From: GCA-2693325 sp964011675
GTDB taxonomy: Bacteria; Latescibacterota; UBA2968; UBA8231
Length of the DNA: 64,000 nt
Direction of reading: 5' to 3'
Assembly (NCBI GenBank): GCA_964011675.1
Contig: CAXGPR010000001.1
Coordinates: 65,628 to 129,627 of the forward strand
Shown here in pieces: positions 1 through 7,836 of the stretch (positions are counted from its first letter, which is position 1; each line of letters opens with the position of its first letter). The notes under the pieces were generated by a model, which saw only the letters and a program-made list of their open reading frames with translations, made no database searches and was not told the DNA's origin. The translations under genes and the position numbers were made by a program.

Positions 1-97
1 CCAATATCCCAAGCCAAGGTCTTGCTGCATATCATAACTATCGTTTTTATTAAAATGTCCTTTAATAAAACAAAACACGCGAGTAGCACACGTACTA

Positions 98-1429
98 TTG
101 AAATCGCAAACACACAGTGGTTGGGGTCTGCATCCCCGCATTGAGACGCGCGCTGTTTGCGCTCAACAGGCCGTTGACCTTGTCAATGCGCACGCGGATG
201 CGCCTCTGCTTATCCAGGGAGCACGACGCTCCTACGGGGACGCCTGCTTAGCAAATCAAGTGGTCTCAACCCAGCGGCTACACCATCTGCTCGAGTTTGA
301 TGCAGAACGCGGCCTGTTGCGCTGCGAGGCCGGTATTTCACTGGATCGACTCATTGTATTTATCGCTCCACACGGCTTTTTCCTGCCCGTTACACCCGGT
401 ACAAAATTTCCCACGATCGGCGGTTGTATAGCGGCAGACGTACACGGTAAAAACCACCATTTAGAAGGCTCTATCGGTGCCTTTGTCGAAGAAATCGAAA
501 TCTTTTTAGCCGATAAGACTTGCGTGCGCTGCTCACGAAAGGAACGCAGCGACCTGTTCTGGGCGACGATTGGCGGCATGGGACTAACGGGCGCGATCTA
601 CGCAGTAACGCTGCGCCTTAAGAAAATCGACAATACCTACATGCGCACTCGCACTATCAAAACGCGCAATTTTGACGAACTCTGTCACCATTTTGAGCAG
701 ACGCAGCAGCAGTATACGTATTCCGTTGCCTGGATCGATAGCTTAGCAAAGGGCGCGCAGCTTGGGCGCGGCTCTCTTATCCTAGGGGAACACGCAGGCG
801 CAGAGCAGGCGCCGAAATCCGACCCATTCAAGCTACATTCTACGGACGGCCCCAGCGTGCCCTTCTTTTTTCCCAGCGCCACGCTGAACAGTCTGACGAT
901 GCGTCTTTTCAACACCTTAGTGTACCACCGACAGATACGCCGGCGGCACGATGCAACGGTTCACTACGATCCCTATTTCTACCCGCTAGATTTCGTCCGC
1001 CACTGGAACCGCATCTACGGCAAACGGGGATTTTTACAATACCAGTTTGCCGTACCTTTTGACGGTGGACGAACGCTGATGGGAGATATTCTGCAGCGTA
1101 TTGCCCAACGCGGCATCGCCTCTTTTCTAACCGTCCTCAAAACACTTGGCCAAGAGAGCGGAGGACTCCTATCCTTTCCCATTCCGGGGTACACGCTCGC
1201 TCTCGACATTCCGCTGCGAGATCCTTCCGTTATTTCCTTTCTACAGAGCATCACCGGCCTCGTAGTCCGGGCAGGAGGACGCATATACTTAGCCAAAGAC
1301 GCGATTTTACAGCGCACCGATTTCGAAGCCATGTATCCTCACCTATCGGAATTTAAGCACATAAAGCGCGCCTGCGACCCCCAAAACCGCTTTCGTTCTT
1401 TACAATCTGATCGACTGGGAATTACGTGA
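98..1429 (+). CDS. DprE1-like FAD-dependent oxidoreductase
   Basis: FAD-binding oxidoreductase of the decaprenylphosphoryl-ribose 2'-oxidase (DprE1) type, which oxidises a polyprenyl-phospho-ribose to the 2'-keto sugar. Visible features are the FAD-binding motif ARRSYGD (residues 42-48), a second FAD-loop motif beginning GGCIAADVHG (108-121), and a C-terminal YLAKD (397-401) whose Lys matches the active-site Lys of the mycobacterial enzyme. The mycobacterial Cys that benzothiazinones attack lines up with Ala368 (context PGYTLALDIP). The start is TTG at 98, because no ATG or GTG fits the conserved N-terminus. It overlaps the following SDR by 4 bp, which is the classic DprE1/DprE2 pairing. The family is confident. 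The true lipid-sugar substrate is inferred. Confidence 0.85.
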   Translation: MKSQTHSGWGLHPRIETRAVCAQQAVDLVNAHADAPLLIQGARRSYGDACLANQVVSTQRLHHLLEFDAERGLLRCEAGISLDRLIVFIAPHGFFLPVTPGTKFPTIGGCIAADVHGKNHHLEGSIGAFVEEIEIFLADKTCVRCSRKERSDLFWATIGGMGLTGAIYAVTLRLKKIDNTYMRTRTIKTRNFDELCHHFEQTQQQYTYSVAWIDSLAKGAQLGRGSLILGEHAGAEQAPKSDPFKLHSTDGPSVPFFFPSATLNSLTMRLFNTLVYHRQIRRRHDATVHYDPYFYPLDFVRHWNRIYGKRGFLQYQFAVPFDGGRTLMGDILQRIAQRGIASFLTVLKTLGQESGGLLSFPIPGYTLALDIPLRDPSVISFLQSITGLVVRAGGRIYLAKDAILQRTDFEAMYPHLSEFKHIKRACDPQNRFRSLQSDRLGIT

Positions 1430-2166
1430 AAAAACGCGCACTCATACTCGGCGCCAAATCGGCGATTGCCCGGGCAATCGCGCTCCGCTTAGTCACCGAT
1501 GGCTACGATCTAGCCCTAGCCGCCCGCCAGGTGGAAACGCTTTCTCCTTTCGCCGCAGACATCCAATTACGCCATCAGAGCCAAGTAGATCTCATTGAAT
1601 TTGACGGCCTTGACTTCGGTGCGCTCGAGCACCTACCGCAACGCGTTGAACGCATAGCCGGGCCTTTTGAGCTCTCTGTCCTCGTTTTTGGCTATCTCGG
1701 AAGACAGAGAGAAACAGAACGCAGCACAGGAGAAATGCTCAACGTCCTCAATGCCAATTTTACCGGAGCAGCCGTAGCACTCGGTCACCTGGCCAACTAC
1801 TTTGAGCAAAAGGCCTCTGGAGGCATTATTGGCATAGGCTCTGTAGCCGGCGATCGCGGTCGCCAAAGCAACTTTTTTTACGGAGCAGCTAAGGGAGGGT
1901 TGGCTCTATTTCTTCAGGGACTGCGCAATCGGCTCGCTCCAAGCGGCATCCACGTGCTGACCGTCAAGCCCGGCTTTGTCGATACTCCTATGACAGAGGG
2001 ATTAGACGGTCTGTTTTTAGTTGCGAAACCGGAAAACGTGGCCGACGATATCGTGCGGGCCTATAACAAGAAAAAAGACGTGTTGTACACGCCTTTTTTT
2101 TGGCGCTGGATTATGCTTATTATACGCAGCATACCCGAGCGCATTTTCAAAAAGCTCTCTCTATAA
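1426..2166 (+). CDS. DprE2-like short-chain dehydrogenase/reductase
   Basis: Classical SDR of 246 residues. The N-terminal Rossmann motif is around residues 9-15 (GAKSAIA), the catalytic Ser is near 139, and Tyr152/Lys156 form the YxxxK pair (YGAAK). The GTG start overlaps the upstream oxidoreductase stop by 4 bp (GTGA), indicating translational coupling. In the DprE1/DprE2 pair the reductase reduces the 2'-keto intermediate to the arabino-configured lipid sugar; that role is inferred here from the neighbour and from family resemblance. The hydrophobic/basic C-terminal stretch (about 220-240) could be a membrane-association segment. The gene runs convergently into recD2 with a 40-bp gap in which no clear terminator is visible. 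Confidence 0.85.
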   Translation: MKKRALILGAKSAIARAIALRLVTDGYDLALAARQVETLSPFAADIQLRHQSQVDLIEFDGLDFGALEHLPQRVERIAGPFELSVLVFGYLGRQRETERSTGEMLNVLNANFTGAAVALGHLANYFEQKASGGIIGIGSVAGDRGRQSNFFYGAAKGGLALFLQGLRNRLAPSGIHVLTVKPGFVDTPMTEGLDGLFLVAKPENVADDIVRAYNKKKDVLYTPFFWRWIMLIIRSIPERIFKKLSL

Positions 2167-2206
2167 AGCTCCGAGTGCATGTCTTAGAGTATTTGCTGCC
2201 CCGCTT

Positions 2207-4369
2207 CTACTTTTCCTCTACCTCTCTGCGCAGGCGCTGCCGGAGCGTGGTAAAGCGCTCTGCCACTTCGTTATTTTGCACCGCCATGCCCAAGGCCTGT
2301 TTAGTCCCAACAAGCACAATCATCTCCTTTGCTCGAGTGATCGCCGTGTAGAGTAAGTTGCGCTGCAGCATAACAAAATGCTGCGTGGTCAGAGGCAGTA
2401 TGACCACGGGAAACTCCGAACCCTGCGAGCGATGCGTGCTGATTGCATAAGCCAACGTGAGTTCGTCTAAATCAGCAGCATCATACTCTACGCTAGAATC
2501 GAATCCCACAAGCAGCTGCTGTTTTTCCGCGTTTATGTGCTCTATTAAGCCCATATCCCCGTTGAATACGCCTTTATCGTAGTTGTTCTTGACCTGCATT
2601 ACCTTGTCGCCAATGCGGAACTCTCCGCCACCGTAGCGAAAGGCACGCGCCCCCTCATTCAGCTTGCTCTGCAGACGCTGATTTATGTTCAGTGCTCCCG
2701 TCTCACCGCGATACATAGGAGAAAGAACTTGAATATCTCTGCGCGCGTCGTAATTCCCATGCGCGGGAAGCCGACGAGCACATAAGTCTTCCACGACTTC
2801 AACGACCTGCGCTGGCTCTTTTTCTTCGATGAAGAAGAAGTCACGCGTCTCCCGATTGCCGATCAGAGGCATTTGGCCATCGTTGATTCGGTGAGCATTG
2901 GTTATAATGTGGCTCGTCGCCTCCTGACGAAATATCTGCGTTAGACGCACAACAGGCACCTCACCCGAATTAATCATATCCCGCAGGACGTTTCCCGGCC
3001 CAACAGAAGGCAATTGATCGACATCGCCGACCAAAACCAGCCGCGCCATATCAGGCAACGCTCGAAGCAGCGCGTTCATAAGCACAATGTCAATCATAGA
3101 GGCCTCATCGACGATTAAGGCCTCAACGTCCAGCTTGTCTTCGTAGTTCTTTTTAAACTGACCTTCGCCCGGCTGAAATTCTAATAGACGATGAATAGTT
3201 CGCGCCTCGCGTCCGGTCGCCTCGCCCAATCGCTTTGCCGCCCGACCGGTCGGAGAGCACAAGGCCACTTTTAACCCTCCCCCTTCAAAGCAGGCCAGGA
3301 TGCGCTTGGTCACCGTAGTTTTTCCCGTGCCGGGTCCCCCCGTGAGAATCATAACTTTTTCCGCGGCGGCTAAGTCAACTGCCTCCTGCTGATTTGGCGC
3401 GAGCTTGAGATCATCATTTACCGAACCGCTACTTTCCAACGGTTTCTCACAGTGGGTGCGCAGCAAGCGGCAAACCGAAGAGGCTACGCCCACTTCGGCG
3501 TGATAGAGAGGTGGCAGGAAATAACGAAGCGCCTCGGTCACCACACCATCGTTGGCGCGCAGCGCCTCCAGTGCCGGCGGTATGAGTTCGGCATTGATCT
3601 CAAGAATATCTTTTGCCCGTTCAATAAGGCCTGGCTGACCCGGTTTTTGACGCCCACCGGGCAAAAATACGTGTCCATCGTCTGCCGCCTGATCCAGCAA
3701 GTAACGTATACCTGCCTGAACGCGCTGCGGTGCATCCTTACCTAGGCCCAAGTTCTGCGCTATTCGATCCGCAATCCTAAATCCAATCCCGCGAATGTCG
3801 CGCTCTAGACGATAGGGATCGGTACGCACCTTTTGAATAGAATCTTGACCATACTGCTTAAAGATCTTTACCGCATAGCCCGTCGTAATTCCGTGAGATT
3901 GAAGAAATACCATTACGTCTTTTACTTGCCGCTGGTCTTCCCACGCCTCAGCGATCATATCAATGCGCTTAGCGCCCAAATTAGGTACTTCGGAGAGGCG
4001 CTGAGGATTTGCATCAATGATATCGAGCGTTTCTTCACCAAAGTGATCAACGATACGCTTGGCCGAAACAGGTCCCACCCCTTTTATTAACCCCGAACCA
4101 AGATACTTTTTTATGCCCTCCAGCGTCGTCGGATATACGAGCCGATAGGTCTCTATTTTGAACTGACGGCCGTATTTAGCGTGGTTAGTCCACTGGCCTT
4201 CAACCTCGACGTTCTCTCCCTCTTCAATAGAAGCAATAGCTCCAACAACGGTGATCTTTTCGCGCTGGCCTTCAGCCACTAGCCGGGCTATTGTATAGCC
4301 ATTATCCGGGTTATGATAAGTTATTCGGTCTATATATCCTCTAAACGATTCTGCCACAGTCAGTTCCAT
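2207..4369 (-). CDS. recD2: RecD2-type ATP-dependent 5'-3' DNA helicase
   Basis: Superfamily 1B helicase of 720 residues, the usual RecD2 length. Order of parts: an N-terminal OB-like domain (about 1-80), helix-hairpin-helix repeats (about 95-220; motifs such as GVGPVSAKRI and NLGAKRI), Walker A GGPGTGKTT near residue 345, Walker B DEAS near 421, the GDVDQLPSVGPG motif, and a C-terminal UvrD-like helicase domain with THRSQGSEF near 643. RecD2 enzymes unwind DNA 5'-3' in repair independently of RecBC. The gene follows the PAP2-like gene with a 6-bp gap, so the two are probably co-transcribed. No RecB/RecC is in this window. Confidence 0.95.
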   Translation of the reverse strand: MELTVAESFRGYIDRITYHNPDNGYTIARLVAEGQREKITVVGAIASIEEGENVEVEGQWTNHAKYGRQFKIETYRLVYPTTLEGIKKYLGSGLIKGVGPVSAKRIVDHFGEETLDIIDANPQRLSEVPNLGAKRIDMIAEAWEDQRQVKDVMVFLQSHGITTGYAVKIFKQYGQDSIQKVRTDPYRLERDIRGIGFRIADRIAQNLGLGKDAPQRVQAGIRYLLDQAADDGHVFLPGGRQKPGQPGLIERAKDILEINAELIPPALEALRANDGVVTEALRYFLPPLYHAEVGVASSVCRLLRTHCEKPLESSGSVNDDLKLAPNQQEAVDLAAAEKVMILTGGPGTGKTTVTKRILACFEGGGLKVALCSPTGRAAKRLGEATGREARTIHRLLEFQPGEGQFKKNYEDKLDVEALIVDEASMIDIVLMNALLRALPDMARLVLVGDVDQLPSVGPGNVLRDMINSGEVPVVRLTQIFRQEATSHIITNAHRINDGQMPLIGNRETRDFFFIEEKEPAQVVEVVEDLCARRLPAHGNYDARRDIQVLSPMYRGETGALNINQRLQSKLNEGARAFRYGGGEFRIGDKVMQVKNNYDKGVFNGDMGLIEHINAEKQQLLVGFDSSVEYDAADLDELTLAYAISTHRSQGSEFPVVILPLTTQHFVMLQRNLLYTAITRAKEMIVLVGTKQALGMAVQNNEVAERFTTLRQRLRREVEEK

Positions 4370-4375
4370 CAGAAC

Positions 4376-4945
4376 TCAAATCACCGTCCAATAAACCGCG
4401 AGCGAAACGCCAGCGCCTAAAATAAAGCCTGCTAGTACCTGTGGCACGGTATGGGATCCCAAATGCAATCGGGCCCATCCCACTAGCAGCGCAACCAGCA
4501 CACCGGGCCATGCCGTACCAAAGCCTGTAATGGAAAACAATAGGACTGTAGCTCCTCCAACTCCAACACAATGAATACTGATCTTCCAGAAAAGATTAAT
4601 GCAGAAAACCAACATCGTCGCAAGCGTAAAGCTTATTCCCGCTATAAGCAATATCAGATCTGGATTTACTGCCCATAGTACTATCACCCCTATTCCATAG
4701 CTTAGGACTCCCATCAACAGTAAATCGCTACGCTGCTGACGCACCGTAGGGTAGAGTTGATCCATACGTCCCCTGCGCAGTCCATAAAATAGACTCAAGG
4801 CCGGTAACACTATATAAAACAGCACCCCCAACATGACGACGATCCCTTCACTGGGATGATAGGTCCACCAACAGATTAACAAGACCAGTGCTACGCCGGC
4901 AGGATTAAGCCCGTGTGATACCCAGCGGGCGATGGAACGAAACAT
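4376..4945 (-). CDS. PAP2-superfamily-like integral membrane protein
   Basis: A 189-residue protein made almost entirely of hydrophobic segments (about six membrane helices). A diverged PAP2 phosphatase signature is visible: SIHC near residue 124 resembles the SxH of motif C2, and ARLHLGSHTVPQVLAG near 157-172 resembles motif C3 (R...H). The usual Asp after the second His is Gln here and a clean KxxxxxxRP motif C1 is missing. It may be a lipid-phosphate phosphatase relative or a catalytically altered member. It lies directly upstream of recD2 in the same direction and divergent from flagellin. No strong ribosome binding site is visible before the ATG. Confidence 0.6.
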   Translation of the reverse strand: MFRSIARWVSHGLNPAGVALVLLICWWTYHPSEGIVVMLGVLFYIVLPALSLFYGLRRGRMDQLYPTVRQQRSDLLLMGVLSYGIGVIVLWAVNPDLILLIAGISFTLATMLVFCINLFWKISIHCVGVGGATVLLFSITGFGTAWPGVLVALLVGWARLHLGSHTVPQVLAGFILGAGVSLAVYWTVI

Positions 4946-5279
4946 GTGATTTGTTTTTTCCCTTTACCTACGAAATACTCTTATGAGCATTTCTCAGAGA
5001 TATTTTTTCTAAAGGTTTCTTACCACACCGTCGATAGAAGATACATAGATACTAAGTTGTATTGAATAATATATTAAGAAACTAAATAGTTTTATAAAAT
5101 AAAATTATTCAAAGTAAATAAAAACAATAACATAAAAACAAATATAACTTTTTATTCATCGATAAAGGAGGACACAACCGATAGGTAAACATCCGATAAA
5201 AACGTAGACTCACATATAAAAGTATACAATCGATTTCAACATCAAGGATGAATTTGCATAGGAAACAAGGAGGTTTCTA
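4946..5279. promoter_or_regulatory. Divergent AT-rich intergenic region with flagellin leader
   Basis: This 334-bp gap between the PAP2-like gene (-) and flagellin (+) is very AT-rich. Two CCGATA words, the core of the sigma28 -10 box GCCGATAA, occur at 5178-5183 and 5193-5198 on the + strand. No TAAA box lies at the canonical 15-bp distance, so a FliA promoter is only suggested. A strong Shine-Dalgarno sequence, AAGGAGG at 5267-5273, precedes the flagellin ATG by 6 bp. A second AAAGGAGG at 5164-5171 has no start codon nearby. Confidence 0.4.
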
Positions 5280-6440
5280 ATGCCATTACGCGTCAATAAT
5301 AATATTGCGGCTATCAACTCGCGCCGGCAATTGAATACCAATAACCGAGACCTAAGCACTCGCTTAGAGCGCTTGTCATCGGGTTTGCGTATCAATCGAG
5401 CAGCCGATGATGCCGCGGGACTTTCGGTTCGCGAAGGTATGCGAGCTGAAATTTCCGGTTTGAAGATGAACGTGCTCAATGCAGAGCAGGGCTCAAATCT
5501 TCTACAGGTCGCTGAGGGTTCGCTCAACGAAATTAATGCTATGCTTATTCGCATGCGCGAACTTGCCGTGCAGTCGGCCTCTAGCACAGTCAACGATTCG
5601 AACCGCGAATCGATTCAGGCTGAGTACACGCAGTTAATTCAGGAAATAGACCGCATTGCGCATTCTACAACTTATAACGATCAGGTGCTTTTAACTGGTT
5701 TTGGTAACACCGTCGATGCAAATTCAACGGCGTTAACTACTAGCAACGCTACCGGCGTTAGCTCAATTAAGATATCTGGAGCCTCTACGGGCACTTATAC
5801 CTTTGACGACACTGCCGGCGACAGCGAGATCACGCTCGGCAATGGAACCGTCACACAGACTATTCGCATCGCGACGATGTTAGACGGTGCTGACGTAGCA
5901 ACTGGAACAACCACCGTCGCGAACTTTGACCGTCTCGGTGTGCAAGTAACGCTAGCCGGAGCGAGCGTGAGCAACGCAACAGGTAATTACAGCGATGGCG
6001 ACTTAGACGGTACGACGATTGTCGTCGATTCAAGTACGGGCGGCTCGTTTCAGGTCGGACCGGACGATGGTGTCAATAATCGCATAGAAGTCGGTATCCA
6101 AGATATGCGCGCTTCTGGTACGATCCTAAACCTTAATACAACAGCTGTGGGCACGCTCGACTCGTCACGCTCTGCTATCACAGATATCGATCAGGCGATA
6201 TTTAAAGTTTCGAACCAGCGCGGTGATCTCGGTGCCTATATGAATCGATTGGCGTTCACGATTTCATTCACCGAAAACGAGATTGAGAACATCCAAAACT
6301 CAGAGGCGTCTATCAGCGACGCCGACGTGGCGGCGGAAGTCACGGCATTTACCCGAGCACAGATTCTCAGCCAAGCGGCGACCTCCATGTTGGCCCAAGC
6401 CAACGCGGCACCGCAATCGGCACTTTCTCTGCTACAGTAA
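5280..6440 (+). CDS. fliC: Flagellin (filament protein)
   Basis: Flagellin of 386 residues, the subunit of the flagellar filament exported through the flagellar type III apparatus. The N-terminal D0/D1 region (about 1-140) carries the conserved coiled-coil pattern (NNNIAAINSRRQL, RLSSGLRINRAADDAAGL). The C-terminal D1/D0 region (about 295-386) ends in the typical AQANAAPQSALSLLQ. The middle (about 145-290) is Thr/Ser/Gly-rich and variable. It has an excellent ribosome binding site and a strong terminator, so it is a monocistronic, highly expressed gene. It sits about 14 kb from the nearest gene of the flagellar cluster, as expected for a late gene. No cap or chaperone gene (fliD, fliS) is adjacent. 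Confidence 0.97.
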   Translation: MPLRVNNNIAAINSRRQLNTNNRDLSTRLERLSSGLRINRAADDAAGLSVREGMRAEISGLKMNVLNAEQGSNLLQVAEGSLNEINAMLIRMRELAVQSASSTVNDSNRESIQAEYTQLIQEIDRIAHSTTYNDQVLLTGFGNTVDANSTALTTSNATGVSSIKISGASTGTYTFDDTAGDSEITLGNGTVTQTIRIATMLDGADVATGTTTVANFDRLGVQVTLAGASVSNATGNYSDGDLDGTTIVVDSSTGGSFQVGPDDGVNNRIEVGIQDMRASGTILNLNTTAVGTLDSSRSAITDIDQAIFKVSNQRGDLGAYMNRLAFTISFTENEIENIQNSEASISDADVAAEVTAFTRAQILSQAATSMLAQANAAPQSALSLLQ

Positions 6441-6455
6441 AAGCATTTCTACCAA

Positions 6456-6486
6456 AAAGAGGGGCGGGAAGTATCCGCCCCTCTTT
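6456..6486. terminator. Bidirectional intrinsic terminator after flagellin
   Basis: A 12-bp perfect stem (6456-6467 with 6475-6486, core GAGGGGCGG/CCGCCCCTC) encloses a 7-nt loop. It is followed by T-rich sequence on the + strand and preceded by an A-run that becomes a T-run on the - strand. It can therefore end both the flagellin transcript and the oppositely directed unit ending in the PqqD-like gene, whose stop codon abuts the stem. Confidence 0.9.
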
Positions 6487-6911
6487 TATTTTTTAATCCA
6501 TTTCTTACCGCTAGCTCCTCCGGGGTCAGGCGGCCCCTTTTCTCCTTCCAAGACAAAACCGATAAATCGCTTTTCGCCAAGCGTTTTTAAATATTGCAAG
6601 AGAGAAACTTCAGCCTCTTTGCGGTTAAGTTGATACGTCTCACTCAGCTGCCCAATCATGTCGCCAACCGTATTGCGGCCATTGCACATCTGCCAAACCT
6701 CAGTTCCAACTTCGTCGAGCGTAATTTTCCTCTTTTTAGGAATATAAAACAGTTTTGAGAGCAGACGGACCTTCCACGTATCCTGACGAACGACGCTTAT
6801 TTGTACTTCGCCTTCATCGGTTGTCTCCCAATCAAGCGAGTCATTTCTCGTTGGTCGGGACGACATCATCGCACCCCGATTTAACTTCGGCTTCTTCGAT
6901 AAAATGGCCAT
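6486..6911 (-). CDS. PqqD-like (RRE-fold) protein
   Basis: A 141-residue protein with a PqqD-family domain at about residues 48-120: a hydrophobic basic stretch, then KITLDEVGTEVW, NTVGDMIGQL and a C-terminal LLQYLKTLGEKRFIG helix. PqqD-type domains bind leader peptides of ribosomally made peptides, but many stand-alone copies have no known peptide. No radical-SAM enzyme or precursor is adjacent. The frame overlaps the upstream gene by 71 bp from the listed ATG; ATGs at 6869 and 6866 would shorten the overlap to under 30 bp and may be the true start. It is the last gene of the four-gene unit beginning at 15054. The domain call is good and the role is unknown. Confidence 0.75.
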   Translation of the reverse strand: MAILSKKPKLNRGAMMSSRPTRNDSLDWETTDEGEVQISVVRQDTWKVRLLSKLFYIPKKRKITLDEVGTEVWQMCNGRNTVGDMIGQLSETYQLNRKEAEVSLLQYLKTLGEKRFIGFVLEGEKGPPDPGGASGKKWIKK

Positions 6912-7836
6912 GAACGACCGTTTCCGCTATGTTTGAAGCATCGTCTTTTTTTCGATACAGATATTCGACGACGCTGATTTTATCTTGGTCCTGACGATGC
7001 CATATCCTAGCATCCATAAACAGGCGCGGACGCGGATTTACAAAAGGCAGCGGGCGGAGCAGTTGACGCCAGCGGCTACGCGGGCGCCCCACCAGACGCA
7101 AACCCACGTGTCCCTCTACTTCTTCTTGCGTTATATCGATAACAAAATCGCGTAGCTGTTTTTTGAAGAAGGCCGGATACCACTGCTCTACGTCACTCCC
7201 CTTGAGCAACAGCCGAGCCATGCTGAGTCGATGCACCCGACATTCTCTGCGTCCCTGCTCAAAGCGCAGTTGGATATGACCAGATTTCAACTCATGACCA
7301 GCCAGAGCAAACTCGGCCGGCATAAAGAAGCGTAGACCGTACACGCACCATAGGTAATGATCACGATCTGCCTCATCGCGCAGCGAACGAAAAACGCGGT
7401 CAACGACGTCAGCCAGATTTTCGTTGCTCTGCGCCAATATCCGCAGCAAAATGACACGCTGAGTAGAGACAAAGCGAAGCGCCAAATTGAATGCGCGAAA
7501 GTCTGCATCCCACGTAAACAGCTCGTAGTCATATCCCTCTAACCACTGTTTCTCTCGTAAGAAACGCGCCCGCCGCTGCACCTCAAATCCCGCTCCAGCT
7601 TTGTCGGCTTTTTTTTTCAACCCCTCGAGATAGCGATCAACTAAGTCGGTCAGCGGAACACCTACCTCGCGCCCTTTCAGCTTGCGCCACTCGATTTCAG
7701 CTCGCACGATTTCCGCGTCATCTAGGCGTGCATACCCTTTTTCCGCATCGCCGTCGACGCGCCCTAGATTCCAGTCGGTTGGCACGTTCAAACGCAGTCC
7801 CTGCCAACCGAAGTCTTCCCAGTCGTTTTTCGCCAT
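6841..7836 (-). CDS. Conserved-looking protein of unknown function, 331 aa
   Basis: I do not recognise this family. It is a soluble, charged protein with no signal peptide or membrane helix. It appears internally duplicated: WQGLRLNVPTDWNL near residues 9-22 and VYGLRFFMPAEFAL near 164-177 each begin a roughly 150-residue half with similar pattern, so it may be two copies of one beta-rich domain. It starts one base before the stop of the OPT-like transporter and overlaps the PqqD-like frame, so it is translated as part of this operon. A cytoplasmic partner of the transporter or of the PqqD-like protein is possible, but that is inference from position only. Confidence 0.7.
   Translation of the reverse strand: MAKNDWEDFGWQGLRLNVPTDWNLGRVDGDAEKGYARLDDAEIVRAEIEWRKLKGREVGVPLTDLVDRYLEGLKKKADKAGAGFEVQRRARFLREKQWLEGYDYELFTWDADFRAFNLALRFVSTQRVILLRILAQSNENLADVVDRVFRSLRDEADRDHYLWCVYGLRFFMPAEFALAGHELKSGHIQLRFEQGRRECRVHRLSMARLLLKGSDVEQWYPAFFKKQLRDFVIDITQEEVEGHVGLRLVGRPRSRWRQLLRPLPFVNPRPRLFMDARIWHRQDQDKISVVEYLYRKKDDASNIAETVVHGHFIEEAEVKSGCDDVVPTNEK

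Noticed and set aside
1..97. End of a gene upstream of the DprE1-like gene
   Set aside because: Plus-strand frames end at 53 and 140, but under 50 codons are visible and none shows a recognisable family pattern, so I did not call it.
2021..2356. A plus-strand frame across the SDR end and recD2 end
   Set aside because: It shares sequence with two confident genes in other frames and has no start signal or family resemblance.
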